Part shown: piece after piece, positions 24,567 through 33,854 of the stretch
How the letters are laid out: the number at the start of each line of letters is the position of its first letter
Position numbering within the stretch: the stretch's first letter is position 1
Assembly (NCBI GenBank): GCA_902578385.1
Contig: CACHCR010000003.1
Coordinates: 1-64,000, forward strand
From: an uncultured Fidelibacterota bacterium
Lineage (GTDB): Bacteria; Fidelibacterota; Marinisomatia; Marinisomatales; Marinisomataceae
Direction: 5' to 3'
DNA: 64,000 nt
The notes under the pieces: model-generated
Told to the model about the DNA's origin: nothing
The model's input: only the letters and a program-made list of their open reading frames with translations
Database searches by the model: none
Program-made: the position numbers and the translations under genes

Positions 24567-26389
24567 GTAAGAAAATCAAATCAATTTTAGCTACCGATTG
24601 TGGTAGTACTACAACTAAGGCTATCTTAATTGAATGGAAAGAAGATAGATATCGTTTGACTTTTAGAGGGGAAGCTCCTACAACTGTTGAGGCTCCATTT
24701 GAAGATGTTACTAAAGGTGTATTAAATGCAGTAATGGAAGTTGAAGAATTATCTGGAAGAACAATATTAGATGGAGATAAGATTATTACTCCAGATGATG
24801 GTTCTAAAGGTGTTGATATTTATGTTTCTACAAGTTCCGCAGGTGGAGGTCTTCAAATGATGGTTGCTGGAGTAGTTAAATCTATGTCTGGAGAGAGCGC
24901 AGAAAGGGCAGCATTAGGAGCTGGATCTATAGTTATGGATGTTCTTGCTTCTAATGATGGTAGACTTCCTCACGAAAAAATTACAAGAATTAGACAGTTG
25001 AGGCCAGATATGATACTTCTTTCAGGAGGTACAGATGGTGGTACAACTACCCATGTAATGGAGCTTGCAGAAATTCTTGCTGCTGCAAATCCAAGGCCCC
25101 GCTTAGGTCAAAATTATAAGCTTCCTGTTATTTATGCTGGAAATAATAAAGCCCAAGATTCTATTAGAGAGACTCTTGGTAATATTTCTGATTTAGATAT
25201 TGTAGACAATATCAGACCAGTTTTAGAAAAAGAAAATTTAGAACCATCCAGAGATAAAATTCATGATCTATTTATGGAACATGTGATGGCACAAGCTCCA
25301 GGTTATAAGAAATTAATGTCCTGGACTGATGCACCAATTATGCCTACTCCTGGTGCAGTAGGGTCTTTAATTGAAATGATTGCCAAAAAAGAAAATATTT
25401 CTGTTGTAGGAGTAGATATTGGTGGAGCAACTACTGATATCTTTTCGGTTTTTGAAGGAAAATTTAACAGAACAGTAAGTGCTAATCTTGGTATGAGTTA
25501 TTCTATCTGTAATGTTTTAGCAGAGTCTGGATTAGATAATGTTTTACGCTGGGTACCTTTTGATATTGATAGAAGTGAATTAACAAATAGAATTGGTAAT
25601 AAAATGATTAGACCAACAACTGTGCCACAGTCTCTTGAAGAGTTAGTTATTGAGCAGGCTATAGCAAGAGAGGCTTTAAGGTTGTCATTTATTCAACATA
25701 AAGAGTTTGCTACAAGCCTAAAAGGAGTTCAATCAGAGAGAACTATATCAGATGCTTTTGAACAATCTTCAAGCGGACAATCGCTTGTAAATATGATGGA
25801 TTTAGATCTGCTAGTAGGATCTGGAGGGGTTCTTTCTCATGCTCCAAGAAGGCAACAGTCAGCCAGAATGTTGATAGATGCATTTATGCCTGAAGGTATT
25901 ACTCAGCTAGCAGTGGACTCAATTTTTATGATGCCTCAACTAGGTGTATTGGCAAATATTGATAAAGATGAATTAAAAGAAGATGCTTCTCAAGCAGCTC
26001 TTGAAGTTTTTGATAATGATTGTTTAATTAGACTTGGAACTTGTATTTCACCTGTTGGAAACGCAAAACCAAATTCTAAAATGGCTGACATAAAATTAAC
26101 ATTTAATGACGGTTCAATTAAGGAGTTAGAGATTAATGAAGGTTCTCTTGAAATGATAGATCACCCTTATGAAGAAGTTAAAGTTTCAATTGTTCCAGCT
26201 AGAGGAATTGATGTTGGAGCTGGTAAAGGAGAAACACTAGATTCTGTAATTTATGGTGGTGTTGTTGGATTAATTTTTGATGGTAGAAATCGTCCTATTG
26301 CTTTATCTAAAGAATCTGATAAAAGAATTAGCAGTCTATTAAATTGGTCTCAAGCAGTAGATGAATATCCGAAGGGAGAATTGTTTTAA
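24563..26389 (+). CDS. MutL-type (glutamate mutase accessory) ASKHA ATPase
   Basis: This 608-residue protein matches the glutamate-mutase-associated MutL family (not mismatch-repair MutL). Two phosphate loops of the actin/Hsp70 fold are visible: ATDCGSTTTKAILIEW at residues 8-23 and VVGVDIGGATTDIFSV near residue 282. Other segments are STSSAGGGLQMMVAGVV and LLSGGTDGGTTTHVMELAEI. The ATPase is thought to reactivate B12-dependent mutases, but neither mutase subunit is nearby. Here it heads a block with DUF6754 and other membrane proteins, so it probably energises or assembles that complex (inference). It overlaps cdsA by 4 nt and the KOW gene by one base. Confidence 0.85.
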   Translation: MSKKIKSILATDCGSTTTKAILIEWKEDRYRLTFRGEAPTTVEAPFEDVTKGVLNAVMEVEELSGRTILDGDKIITPDDGSKGVDIYVSTSSAGGGLQMMVAGVVKSMSGESAERAALGAGSIVMDVLASNDGRLPHEKITRIRQLRPDMILLSGGTDGGTTTHVMELAEILAAANPRPRLGQNYKLPVIYAGNNKAQDSIRETLGNISDLDIVDNIRPVLEKENLEPSRDKIHDLFMEHVMAQAPGYKKLMSWTDAPIMPTPGAVGSLIEMIAKKENISVVGVDIGGATTDIFSVFEGKFNRTVSANLGMSYSICNVLAESGLDNVLRWVPFDIDRSELTNRIGNKMIRPTTVPQSLEELVIEQAIAREALRLSFIQHKEFATSLKGVQSERTISDAFEQSSSGQSLVNMMDLDLLVGSGGVLSHAPRRQQSARMLIDAFMPEGITQLAVDSIFMMPQLGVLANIDKDELKEDASQAALEVFDNDCLIRLGTCISPVGNAKPNSKMADIKLTFNDGSIKELEINEGSLEMIDHPYEEVKVSIVPARGIDVGAGKGETLDSVIYGGVVGLIFDGRNRPIALSKESDKRISSLLNWSQAVDEYPKGELF

Positions 26390-27513
26390 TGGCTCATTCA
26401 TATACACCTGGACTTAAAGTTTTAAAAAAGACAATCTTTAAAAAGGAGAGAATATTACCTCTTAAAGGAGAAGTATTAGTTAAAAGCGGAGATTCTCTTA
26501 ATCCTGAAACTATTGTTGCTTCTACAAACCTTCCTGGAAATGTTCAAATGTTAAAAGTAAGTAATATTTTAAATATTGATCCAAAAGATGTTGTAGATGC
26601 TCTTAAAGTTAAAGAAGGACAAGACATTAAAAAAGGGGATATCATAGCTGAAACATCAGGAATTTTTGGAATGTTTAAATCGTCAGTTGAAAGTCCAGTT
26701 GATGGAACTGTTGAATCAATTTCAAAGAGTACTGGAAGAGTGGTTGTTAGAGAAGCGCCAATTCCTGTTGAGGTAGATGCATATGTTAGTGGAAAAGTTG
26801 ATCAAGTAATTGAAAATGAGGGAATTATTCTTAAATCAAATGCTGCATTCATTCAAGGAATTTTTGGAATAGCTGGAGAAAAAAGAGGAGACATACTCCT
26901 TGTTTCTTCAAGTCCTACGGAAGAACTTACTGCAGAACAAATCACTCCTGATATGAAAGGAAAGATTTTAATTGGAGGATCATTTTTGAGTTTAGATGCT
27001 TATAAAAAAGCTTTAAGCGTTAAAGTGGCTGGTATAGTAGTTGGTGGTTTTAATTATTACGATTTAAAAGCAGTTTTAGGTTATAATTTGGGTGTTGCTA
27101 TTACTGGAACTGAAAAGTTAAACACTGCTTTGATTGTTACTGAAGGATATGGATCAATACCAATGAGTGAAGCAACTTTTTCTTTGTTAAAAGAAAATAA
27201 CGGTAAACCAGCATCAATTAATGGTGCAACGCAAATTAGAGCAGGAGTAATTAGACCTGAAATTGTTATTCCAATCGACGGTGGAAATTTGGATAATGAA
27301 TCAGAATCTAAAATGCCTGAAGGTATTCAAGAAGGCAGTACTGTAAGAGTAATTCGTAGCCCAAATTTTGGAAAGATTGGTAAAGTAACTTCTCTTCCAG
27401 CAGAGTTAAATAAAATGGAATCTGAAACAATGGTTCGAGTAGCAGAAATAAACATTGAAGGAAAAAACATTTTAATTCCGAGAGCTAATCTTGAAATGGT
27501 TGAAACTGAATGA
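26389..27513 (+). CDS. Hybrid-barrel/KOW-like protein of the MutL block
   Basis: This 374-residue soluble protein has repeated glycine-turn strands of barrel-sandwich-hybrid type: LPLKGEVLVKSGDSLNPETI, VKEGQDIKKGDIIAETSGIF, and ESPVDGTVESISKSTGRVVV. These are comparable to lipoyl-like domains but lack a biotinylation or lipoylation Lys motif. A middle alpha/beta region (ILIGGSFLSLDAYKKALSVK, VAGIVVGGFN) follows. The C-terminal part with VRVIRSPNFGKIGKVTSLP resembles a KOW/SH3 barrel. It has no membrane span. In MutL/DUF6754 clusters of other bacteria a similar protein is present, so a scaffold within the complex is likely. Function is unknown. Confidence 0.7.
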   Translation: MAHSYTPGLKVLKKTIFKKERILPLKGEVLVKSGDSLNPETIVASTNLPGNVQMLKVSNILNIDPKDVVDALKVKEGQDIKKGDIIAETSGIFGMFKSSVESPVDGTVESISKSTGRVVVREAPIPVEVDAYVSGKVDQVIENEGIILKSNAAFIQGIFGIAGEKRGDILLVSSSPTEELTAEQITPDMKGKILIGGSFLSLDAYKKALSVKVAGIVVGGFNYYDLKAVLGYNLGVAITGTEKLNTALIVTEGYGSIPMSEATFSLLKENNGKPASINGATQIRAGVIRPEIVIPIDGGNLDNESESKMPEGIQEGSTVRVIRSPNFGKIGKVTSLPAELNKMESETMVRVAEINIEGKNILIPRANLEMVETE

Positions 27514-27782
27514 ATAATTCACTCAATATAGAGGATAAAGATTTTTTAACAAAATTGGCTGAAGAAGTGAAATCTAGAAGACTTACTACTCCTGCAATAT
27601 TTTTTTTAGAAATGACAAGACCTTTAAATTTTGTTGGAAGTCAAGCCATGGTTTTCTTTGGGCCAATAATTAGTGCATTTGTCAAAACTGATGGTTATTA
27701 TAAGGCTGCTGAAATTTTTGAAAATCATAACAGCATAGAATTTTTAATTCAAGAAATTGAGAGATTAGACAGAAATGAATAA
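27510..27782 (+). CDS. Small conserved protein of the MutL block
   Basis: This 90-residue helical protein starts in an ATGA overlap with the KOW-like gene and overlaps the DUF6754 gene by 8 nt. Its composition is mixed: an acidic N-terminus (DKDFLTKLAEEVKSRRLTTP), a hydrophobic middle (FLEMTRPLNFVGSQAMVFFG, then PIISAFVKTDGYYKAAEIF) and a charged end. The middle could be a re-entrant or peripheral membrane segment. No family name comes to mind. Its sandwich position in a seven-gene block with overlaps at both ends makes a subunit role likely. Confidence 0.65.
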   Translation: MNNSLNIEDKDFLTKLAEEVKSRRLTTPAIFFLEMTRPLNFVGSQAMVFFGPIISAFVKTDGYYKAAEIFENHNSIEFLIQEIERLDRNE

Positions 27783-28650
27783 TAAGTTTACAGTATATGC
27801 ATTAGGAATTGTAGGTATTGTCCTACTTACTTTAGCGTTATCTGTAATGCCAGATTCATTAAATTTTTTCAGAGAAGATAAGTCAGCAATGTTTGTTTTT
27901 ACCTTAATAGTGATAATGGTTATGCTATATGAGGTTAAATTAGCAAAAAATTCATCTGAACCGATTTTTCTTAGAACTATTCCAGGTTTAAAGGCTGTTG
28001 AAGAAGCAGTTGGTAGATCAACTGAAATGGGAAGACCTATTTTATATGTTCCCGGAATTATGGATATGAATGAAGTTGAGACTGTAGCAGGCGTTGTTGT
28101 TCTTGGACACGTTGCTAATATGACTGCTCAATATGAAACAGAATTAGATGTTCCTGTTGCAAGGGCAATTGTAATGCAATCTGCTCGTCAAGTAACCAAA
28201 GAAGCTTATTTGACTCAAGGAAGACCTGAAATGTTTAATGAGGATATGGTTCATTATATTACTGATGATCAGTTTGCATATGCTGCTGCTGTAAATGGAA
28301 TTATGCAAAGAGATGAACCAGCAGCTTGTTTGTATATGGGTAAATTTTTTGCTGAATCATTACTTTTTGCTGAAACTGGTAATAGTATTGGAGCTATTCA
28401 AATTGCTGGAACTGGTTCGCAAACACAAATCCCATTCTTTGTAACTGCTTGTGACTATACATTAATGGGTGAAGAGTTCTTTGCCGCCAGTGCATATTTA
28501 TCAAAACAACCAGAGTTAATAGCTGGTATTACTGCTCAAGATATTATTAAAATTATTTTAGTTGGCTTTATTTTTCTCTTAATTGTTTCAAGGGCATTTT
28601 TTGATTTAGGAGTGACAGAGTTTAATCTAGTAACCTGGTTAGGACTGTAA
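27775..28650 (+). CDS. DUF6754 membrane protein
   Basis: This 291-residue protein has two N-terminal membrane helices (about residues 8-25 and 38-54) and one near the C-terminus (about 263-282). Between them lies a conserved domain of about 200 residues: GRPILYVPGIMDMNEVETVA, MTAQYETELDVPVARAIVM, YITDDQFAYAAAVNGIMQRD and GTGSQTQIPFFVTACDYTLM. This is the pattern of the DUF6754 family, found in Chloroflexi and related marine lineages next to MutL-type ATPases. Its function is unknown. The domain probably faces one side of the membrane as part of a complex with the neighbouring proteins. Confidence 0.75.
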   Translation: MNNKFTVYALGIVGIVLLTLALSVMPDSLNFFREDKSAMFVFTLIVIMVMLYEVKLAKNSSEPIFLRTIPGLKAVEEAVGRSTEMGRPILYVPGIMDMNEVETVAGVVVLGHVANMTAQYETELDVPVARAIVMQSARQVTKEAYLTQGRPEMFNEDMVHYITDDQFAYAAAVNGIMQRDEPAACLYMGKFFAESLLFAETGNSIGAIQIAGTGSQTQIPFFVTACDYTLMGEEFFAASAYLSKQPELIAGITAQDIIKIILVGFIFLLIVSRAFFDLGVTEFNLVTWLGL

Positions 28651-28651
28651 G

Positions 28652-29551
28652 GTGTTATTAAAGAGATACATACCAATTGCCATTGTTGCTTTTTTTGGAG
28701 CTTTAACTCTTAGTGCATGGTTTATTGATAATGAAACTATTGAAACATTTGCTAATGATGATGCAACACAATTTTTTGATATTATTGCTGCTTTTGCTGT
28801 GTTTCTTGGTGCATTAAATCTATTGAAGCTACAATTTATTAAGGTCTTAAAACAACAATCTGGTTGGATCTATAGTGCTATAGCAATTGCTTCATTCTTT
28901 TTTGCATTTATTATTGGTTTCTTTATTAGAGGAGCTTATTTCGTAGGAGAAGATGTTTACTTTAGTCAGAAAGCTGCAGAAGCTGCTATCCTAGGCTCAG
29001 GTTCTTCTGAAGTCGTTGTTCCTGTAGATTGGGGAGCACATGTTCAGACTGATGGAAGTTTATTTCAATGGATGTTTAAATATATCTTTTCTCCTTTATC
29101 TGCAACTATGTTTGCTTTGCTTGCTTTCTTTGTAGCTTCTGCATCATTTAGAGCTTTTAGAGCAAGAAATTTTGAAGCATCATTATTGCTAGTAGCAGGA
29201 ATCATTATAATGTTAGGAAGAGTTCCAATTGGAAGTTTGATTTCCAGTTGGACAATCATGTATATTTTAGCTTTTAGTATTGGTATTGGTATTAATTCTT
29301 ATGTTAAAAATCGTAATGTAATGTTTGGATGGATTTTAGGAAGCTGTGGAGCTATTACTGGATTTGGAATGACCATGGGTTGGCCAATTGATCAACCTGC
29401 AATTTTCTTTTTACCTGCTCTACAAGAATGGATTTACCTAGTTCCTAATTTAGCAGGTTCAAGAGCAATTTTAATTGGTATAGGGCTTGGAATTGTCGCA
29501 ACAAGTCTTAGATATATTTTTGGTTTAGAAAAATCTTATTTAGGTGAATGA
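28652..29551 (+). CDS. Polytopic membrane protein of the MutL block
   Basis: This 299-residue protein starts with GTG at 28652, one base after the DUF6754 stop. I count about eight membrane helices, including AIVAFFGALTLSAWFI near the start, FFAFIIGFFIRGAY, and GIGLGIVATSLRYIF near the end. A loop after the third helix (about residues 95-135) carries acidic residues and PVDWGAHVQTDGSLFQWMFK. There is no transporter motif I recognise. It overlaps the next gene by 4 nt. It is presumably a membrane core subunit of the unknown complex. Confidence 0.7.
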   Translation: MLLKRYIPIAIVAFFGALTLSAWFIDNETIETFANDDATQFFDIIAAFAVFLGALNLLKLQFIKVLKQQSGWIYSAIAIASFFFAFIIGFFIRGAYFVGEDVYFSQKAAEAAILGSGSSEVVVPVDWGAHVQTDGSLFQWMFKYIFSPLSATMFALLAFFVASASFRAFRARNFEASLLLVAGIIIMLGRVPIGSLISSWTIMYILAFSIGIGINSYVKNRNVMFGWILGSCGAITGFGMTMGWPIDQPAIFFLPALQEWIYLVPNLAGSRAILIGIGLGIVATSLRYIFGLEKSYLGE

Positions 29552-30417
29552 TGAAATTTTTAGAAGATATAATATTAAAGCTTGGAGCAGTAGATAGAAG
29601 AGTTATCTTCGTTTTAATTGGGCTAGCTGTTCTTATTCCACTGCTTACACCTATCAGTTTACCTGTTAGAGAAACACCTACTACGGTGAAGTTTTATGAT
29701 GGAATTGAGGATATACCTAAAAATTCTAAAGTATTAGTTTCTTTTGATTATGGTCCTAGTACTCGCCCTGAAATTCATCCAATGAATGTTGGAGTATTAA
29801 GGCATATGTTGCGTAATGGTCACCAAATTTATATATCTTGCTTGTGGCCTGATGGTATTTATATGGCTTTAGATGCACTTGAAGAAATTACAGATGAAGT
29901 TAACCCTGATAATGAATCTACATTTGATATTAAAGAGTATGAAGATTATATCTTATTGGGTTATAGACCTGGAGCTGAAGCAGTGATTAAAGGTTTAGCT
30001 AGTGATTTAAGAAAAGTTTATACAGTAGATGCAAATGGAAACTTTATTGATGATATTGAAATGATGGACGGAATTAAAAATTTAAATGATTTTGCATACA
30101 TTTACAGTGGTTCTGCAGGTTATCCTGGCACATTTGAATGGGTAAAATATGGAGGAGATCCAACTGGAGTTCCTATGTCTTCTGGTACTACATCAGTGCA
30201 GGTAAATGAAGTCATTCCTTACGTTCAAACAGGGCAGTTAATTGGTCTTTTAGCTGGTATGCCTGGAGCCGCAGAATATGAAAAGCTAATCAATGTTCCC
30301 GGAATTGCAATTCAGGGTATGGCTGCACAATCTTTTGCACATATCGTTATTGTGCTCTTTATAGTTTTTGGAAACTTAGCATTCTTTATTAAACAAAGAA
30401 GAGATAGGAAATATTAG
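29548..30417 (+). CDS. Bitopic membrane protein with globular middle domain, MutL block
   Basis: This 289-residue protein can start at either of two adjacent ATGs (29548 or 29551). A helix near residues 17-37 (RVIFVLIGLAVLIPLLTPI) and one at about 263-282 (FAHIVIVLFIVFGNLAFFI) bracket a globular region of about 220 residues. Segments there include VLVSFDYGPSTRPEIHPMN, ILLGYRPGAEAVIKGLASDL and VIPYVQTGQLIGLLAGMPGA. The alternation of strands and helices suggests an alpha/beta fold, possibly Rossmann-like. No catalytic motif is clear. It stands 1 nt before the next membrane gene. Confidence 0.7.
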   Translation: MMKFLEDIILKLGAVDRRVIFVLIGLAVLIPLLTPISLPVRETPTTVKFYDGIEDIPKNSKVLVSFDYGPSTRPEIHPMNVGVLRHMLRNGHQIYISCLWPDGIYMALDALEEITDEVNPDNESTFDIKEYEDYILLGYRPGAEAVIKGLASDLRKVYTVDANGNFIDDIEMMDGIKNLNDFAYIYSGSAGYPGTFEWVKYGGDPTGVPMSSGTTSVQVNEVIPYVQTGQLIGLLAGMPGAAEYEKLINVPGIAIQGMAAQSFAHIVIVLFIVFGNLAFFIKQRRDRKY

Positions 30418-30418
30418 T

Positions 30419-31195
30419 ATGAGTTTTTCTGCAATACTTGGAGCTTGGATCGCAGCGTTTTTAACGTTAGGTATTTTCTCTTATCTCTATAGAGATAACC
30501 CTTTTTATAAAATTGCTGAACATGTATTTGTCGGTGTATCCGCTGCCTATGTAGCTGCAATAAGTTTTTGGACACAGATTTATCCAAATCTTTTTGGAAG
30601 GTTATTCCCAAAAGATGGACCATTAGCTTTCACTGGTCTTGAGTTTGACTTTAACCATGAATTTAATATTCTTTATTTATTTCCTTTAATTTTAGGACTT
30701 ATGATGTTGATAAGCGTCTTTCAGCAATTTAGTTGGATGGCTCGTTGGGGAATTGCATATACTGTAGCTATTGCTGCTGGATTAAAAGCATTTGGATATC
30801 TTAATTCGAATGTTTTAAATCAAGTTAAAGCTAGTTCTGTAGATTTATTTAGCGGTTCTTTGCCATTCTTTAGCTTAGGAGGTGATAGTGTTTTCAATAA
30901 CATAGTACTAGTTGTTGGTACATTGAGCGCTTTAATGTATTTCTATTTTTCTAAAGAGCAGACTGGAAATTTTGGAAGATTTACAAGGCTAGGTATTTAT
31001 TTCCTAATGGTTAGTTTTGGAGCATCATTTGGTTTTGCAGTAATGGGAAGAATTTCCTTGCTCGTTGGAAGATTTAATGATTTAATTGATTATTCATCTG
31101 CAGATTATAATTATGCTACTCTAGGTGTTTTATTATTTATTATCGTTACTTTAGGAATTTGGTCATTTCAAAATCCTGAACAAAAGGAGAATTAA
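30419..31195 (+). CDS. Polytopic membrane protein, last gene of the MutL block
   Basis: This 258-residue protein has about seven membrane helices: AILGAWIAAFLTLGIFSYLY at the N-terminus, EHVFVGVSAAYVAAISFW second, and others at about 75-93, 105-122, 150-170, 185-208 and 230-250. It has no signal peptide. The first loop carries PNLFGRLFPKDGPLAF. The family is unnamed to me. With the other two polytopic proteins it would make a large integral-membrane assembly coupled to the MutL-type ATPase. The lysine transaminase gene begins 4 nt downstream, so transcription may continue. Confidence 0.7.
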   Translation: MSFSAILGAWIAAFLTLGIFSYLYRDNPFYKIAEHVFVGVSAAYVAAISFWTQIYPNLFGRLFPKDGPLAFTGLEFDFNHEFNILYLFPLILGLMMLISVFQQFSWMARWGIAYTVAIAAGLKAFGYLNSNVLNQVKASSVDLFSGSLPFFSLGGDSVFNNIVLVVGTLSALMYFYFSKEQTGNFGRFTRLGIYFLMVSFGASFGFAVMGRISLLVGRFNDLIDYSSADYNYATLGVLLFIIVTLGIWSFQNPEQKEN

Positions 31196-31199
31196 ATAA

Positions 31200-32552
31200 A
31201 TGAACAAATCTGATATTAGGAAAGTTATTGGTCAAAGTATTTTAGCCGATGGAATGTCCCCTGTAATAGATCTTGAGAAATCACATGGTTCTTGGCTTGT
31301 TGATAAAGTTACAGACAAAAAATATTTAGATTTATTTTCAATGTTTGCATCACTTTCTGTAGGATATAATCATCCATATGTTTTAGAACAATCAGAAAGA
31401 TTAAAAATTGCTGCTATCAATAAACCAACAAATTCAGATGTTTATTCACAGGAAATGGCTGAGTTTGTTCAAACCTTTAAAAGAGTGGCTCAACCAGACT
31501 ATCTTCCATTGACATTCTTTATTGAAGGTGGGGGGCTAGCAGTCGAAAATGCTTTAAAAGCTGCTTTTGATTGGAAAAGGAGAAAAAATTTAGCTAAAGG
31601 GAGTTCTGCCAAAGGCGAGAAAGTAATTCATTTTAAACAATGTTTTCATGGCAGAACAGGTTATACAATGTCTCTTACCGATTCTCCAGATAAGCGTAAA
31701 ACTATGTATTTCCCTAAATTTGATTGGCCTAGAATTACTAATCCAAAAATTACCTTTCCTCTTGCAGATAATATTGATCATGTAATTGAGTTAGAAAATC
31801 AGGCGATTAATGAAATAAAAGATGCTATCAGCGATAATCCAGACAATATTGCTTCAATTATTATTGAACCTATTCAGGGTGAAGGTGGAGATAATCACTT
31901 CAGATGTGAATTTATGCAGTCATTAAGACAAATTGCTGATGAAAATGATATTATTTTAATTTATGATGAAGTCCAAACAGGCGTTGGAGTGACAGGAAAA
32001 ATGTGGGCGCATCAGCACTTTTCAAATGATGATTGTAGTGCTAGTCAGTGTAAGTGTGGAGATGGTTTATTGGCAGTGCCTGATATAATTTCATTTGGTA
32101 AAAAAACACAAGTTTGTGGAGTTGCAGCTAGTACTAGATTTGATGAAGTTGATGGTAATGTTTTTAGAGAATCTTCAAGAATCAATTCTACTTGGGGTGG
32201 AAGTTTAGTAGATATGGTAAGATTGACAATTTATCTTGAGCTAATTGAAAAAGAAAATCTTGTTGAAAAAGCTGCAGAAACTGGAAAATTCTTACAAAAA
32301 AATCTTCATGATTTACAAAATGAATTCCCTTCATTAGTATCCAATGCTAGAGGAAAAGGGCTATATTGCGCTTTTGATTTACCGTCTAGTGAAGATAGAG
32401 ATAAATTAGCTGAACTTTTATTAGATGAGGGTTCTATTTTACTTGGCTCTGGAAATTATTCTATTCGTTTTAGACCTCATCTAAATGTTACTGAAGAAGA
32501 TATTAGCTTCGGTATGGATTGTTTTAAAAGAGCTTTAAGTAAACTGTCATAA
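31200..32552 (+). CDS. lat: L-lysine 6-transaminase
   Basis: This 450-residue class III PLP aminotransferase matches L-lysine epsilon-aminotransferase: LDLFSMFASLSVGYNHPYV, TFFIEGGGLAVENALKAAFD, HFKQCFHGRTGYTMSLTDS, the Asp in IYDEVQTGVG and the PLP lysine in SFGKKTQVCGVAAS. It transfers the side-chain amino group of lysine to 2-oxoglutarate, giving 2-aminoadipate 6-semialdehyde, in lysine breakdown. The extra Cys-rich insert near DDCSASQCKCGDGL is seen in this subfamily. It begins 4 nt after the membrane block and overlaps rsmI by one base (TAATG). Confidence 0.92.
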   Translation: MNKSDIRKVIGQSILADGMSPVIDLEKSHGSWLVDKVTDKKYLDLFSMFASLSVGYNHPYVLEQSERLKIAAINKPTNSDVYSQEMAEFVQTFKRVAQPDYLPLTFFIEGGGLAVENALKAAFDWKRRKNLAKGSSAKGEKVIHFKQCFHGRTGYTMSLTDSPDKRKTMYFPKFDWPRITNPKITFPLADNIDHVIELENQAINEIKDAISDNPDNIASIIIEPIQGEGGDNHFRCEFMQSLRQIADENDIILIYDEVQTGVGVTGKMWAHQHFSNDDCSASQCKCGDGLLAVPDIISFGKKTQVCGVAASTRFDEVDGNVFRESSRINSTWGGSLVDMVRLTIYLELIEKENLVEKAAETGKFLQKNLHDLQNEFPSLVSNARGKGLYCAFDLPSSEDRDKLAELLLDEGSILLGSGNYSIRFRPHLNVTEEDISFGMDCFKRALSKLS

Positions 32553-33244
32553 TGTCTGATAAGGGTCATTTATTTGTCGTTGGTACCCCAATTGGCAATC
32601 TAGAAGATATTACTTTACGTGCTATATCAACACTTCAAAATGTTGATCTTATTTTAGCAGAAGATACAAGAAATTCAAAAAAACTTTTAAGTGCCCATAA
32701 TATCGATACAAAGATGATGAGCTATCATGAGCATAGCAATGAAAAAGAAACAAAAAGAATCATTAGTTTATTGTTAGACGGTAAAAATTTAGCATTAATT
32801 TCTGATGCAGGTACGCCAACAATAAGTGACCCGGGTTATGGTTTAATTAGGGATTGTATTAAGAAAGAAATAAAAATCATACCTATTCCAGGAGCTTCAG
32901 CTATAACAACTGCTATAAGTGTGTCTGGATTGCCTTCAGATTCATTTACATTTTTTGGATTTCTTCCTCAGAAAAAGGGAAGGATAAAGAAAATTAAAGA
33001 ATTATTAAATGTTGATAATACAATCATTCTTTTTGAAAGTCCATTTAGGCTTGAAAAGACATTAAATCAATTAAAAGAGTATCTTGGAAATCGTTCAGTT
33101 GTTGTTGGAAGAGAATTAACGAAGTTGTATGAAGAAATTATTAGAGGTAATTTAGAAGATGTAATAAAATACTTTTCTAAATCAAAAGTAAAAGGTGAAA
33201 TAGTAATAATGATAGGTAAGGACGATGACAGAATCAATTTCTAG
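32552..33244 (+). CDS. rsmI: 16S rRNA (cytidine1402-2'-O)-methyltransferase RsmI
   Basis: This 230-residue tetrapyrrole-methylase-fold enzyme methylates the ribose of C1402 in the ribosomal P site. Signatures are LFVVGTPIGNLEDITLRAI at the N-terminus, ILAEDTRNSKKLLSAH, LISDAGTPTISDPGYGLIRD, IPGASAITTAISVSGLPSD and FFGFLPQKKGRIKK. The length is on the short side of normal, without the extended C-terminal helix bundle. It overlaps tmk by 20 nt, which supports co-translation. Confidence 0.95.
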   Translation: MSDKGHLFVVGTPIGNLEDITLRAISTLQNVDLILAEDTRNSKKLLSAHNIDTKMMSYHEHSNEKETKRIISLLLDGKNLALISDAGTPTISDPGYGLIRDCIKKEIKIIPIPGASAITTAISVSGLPSDSFTFFGFLPQKKGRIKKIKELLNVDNTIILFESPFRLEKTLNQLKEYLGNRSVVVGRELTKLYEEIIRGNLEDVIKYFSKSKVKGEIVIMIGKDDDRINF

Positions 33245-33854
33245 TGGAAAGTTTATCACAGTTGAAGGTATCGATGGTTGCGGAAAAACCACTCAAGCAG
33301 AGTTTATAATTGAAACTCTTGTTGATTTAGGTAAATCTGCTAAGATTGTAAGAGAGCCTGGAGGAGACCCAATTTCTGAATCAATACGAAAGCTTCTTTT
33401 GCATGCAGAAGAAGCTATGTCTGATAGAGCTGAAGCTTTACTTATGATTGCAAGCAGGGCCCAGTTAACTGATAAAATAGTATTACCTCAAATTATTAAT
33501 GGAGCATGGGTGGTTGCAGACAGATATGCTGATTCAACCCTAGCTTATCAGGGGGGCGGAAGAGGGTTGAGCGTTAAATCCTTAAACGAAATTAATGAAT
33601 TTGGTACTTACACTTTAAAACCTGATTTAACTTTTTTCATTGACATATCAGTTGATGTTGCAAATTCAAGAATGAGAGTAGAAAGAGATCGTATCGAAAA
33701 AGAGGGAAATGATTTTCAACAAAGAGTTCGAGATCAGTATATGAAATTACATGAAAGTGAACCAGAGAGAGTTATATTGATAAATGGTGAACAATCAGTA
33801 GAGGAAGTAAGAGCAGAAATCTGGAACCATATTAAAGAAAAATTTAATTTATGA
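33225..33854 (+). CDS. tmk: Thymidylate kinase
   Basis: This 209-residue kinase converts dTMP to dTDP. The P-loop ITVEGIDGCGKTTQAEF lies at residues 11-27 of this start. The base-binding REPGGDPISESIR and the DRYADSTLAYQGGGRG segment (DRY/H motif, about residue 99) are clear. The lid region has RVERDRIEKEGNDFQQRVRD. The start at 33225 lies 20 nt within rsmI; a later start would still keep the P-loop, but no better codon is near. It overlaps the protease gene by 4 nt. Confidence 0.95.
   Translation: MTESISSGKFITVEGIDGCGKTTQAEFIIETLVDLGKSAKIVREPGGDPISESIRKLLLHAEEAMSDRAEALLMIASRAQLTDKIVLPQIINGAWVVADRYADSTLAYQGGGRGLSVKSLNEINEFGTYTLKPDLTFFIDISVDVANSRMRVERDRIEKEGNDFQQRVRDQYMKLHESEPERVILINGEQSVEEVRAEIWNHIKEKFNL

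Noticed and set aside
24563..26389. Functional glutamate mutase locus or DNA mismatch-repair MutL
   Set aside because: No catalytic mutase subunits are adjacent, and the protein has the ASKHA ATPase motifs, not the GHKL motifs of mismatch-repair MutL.
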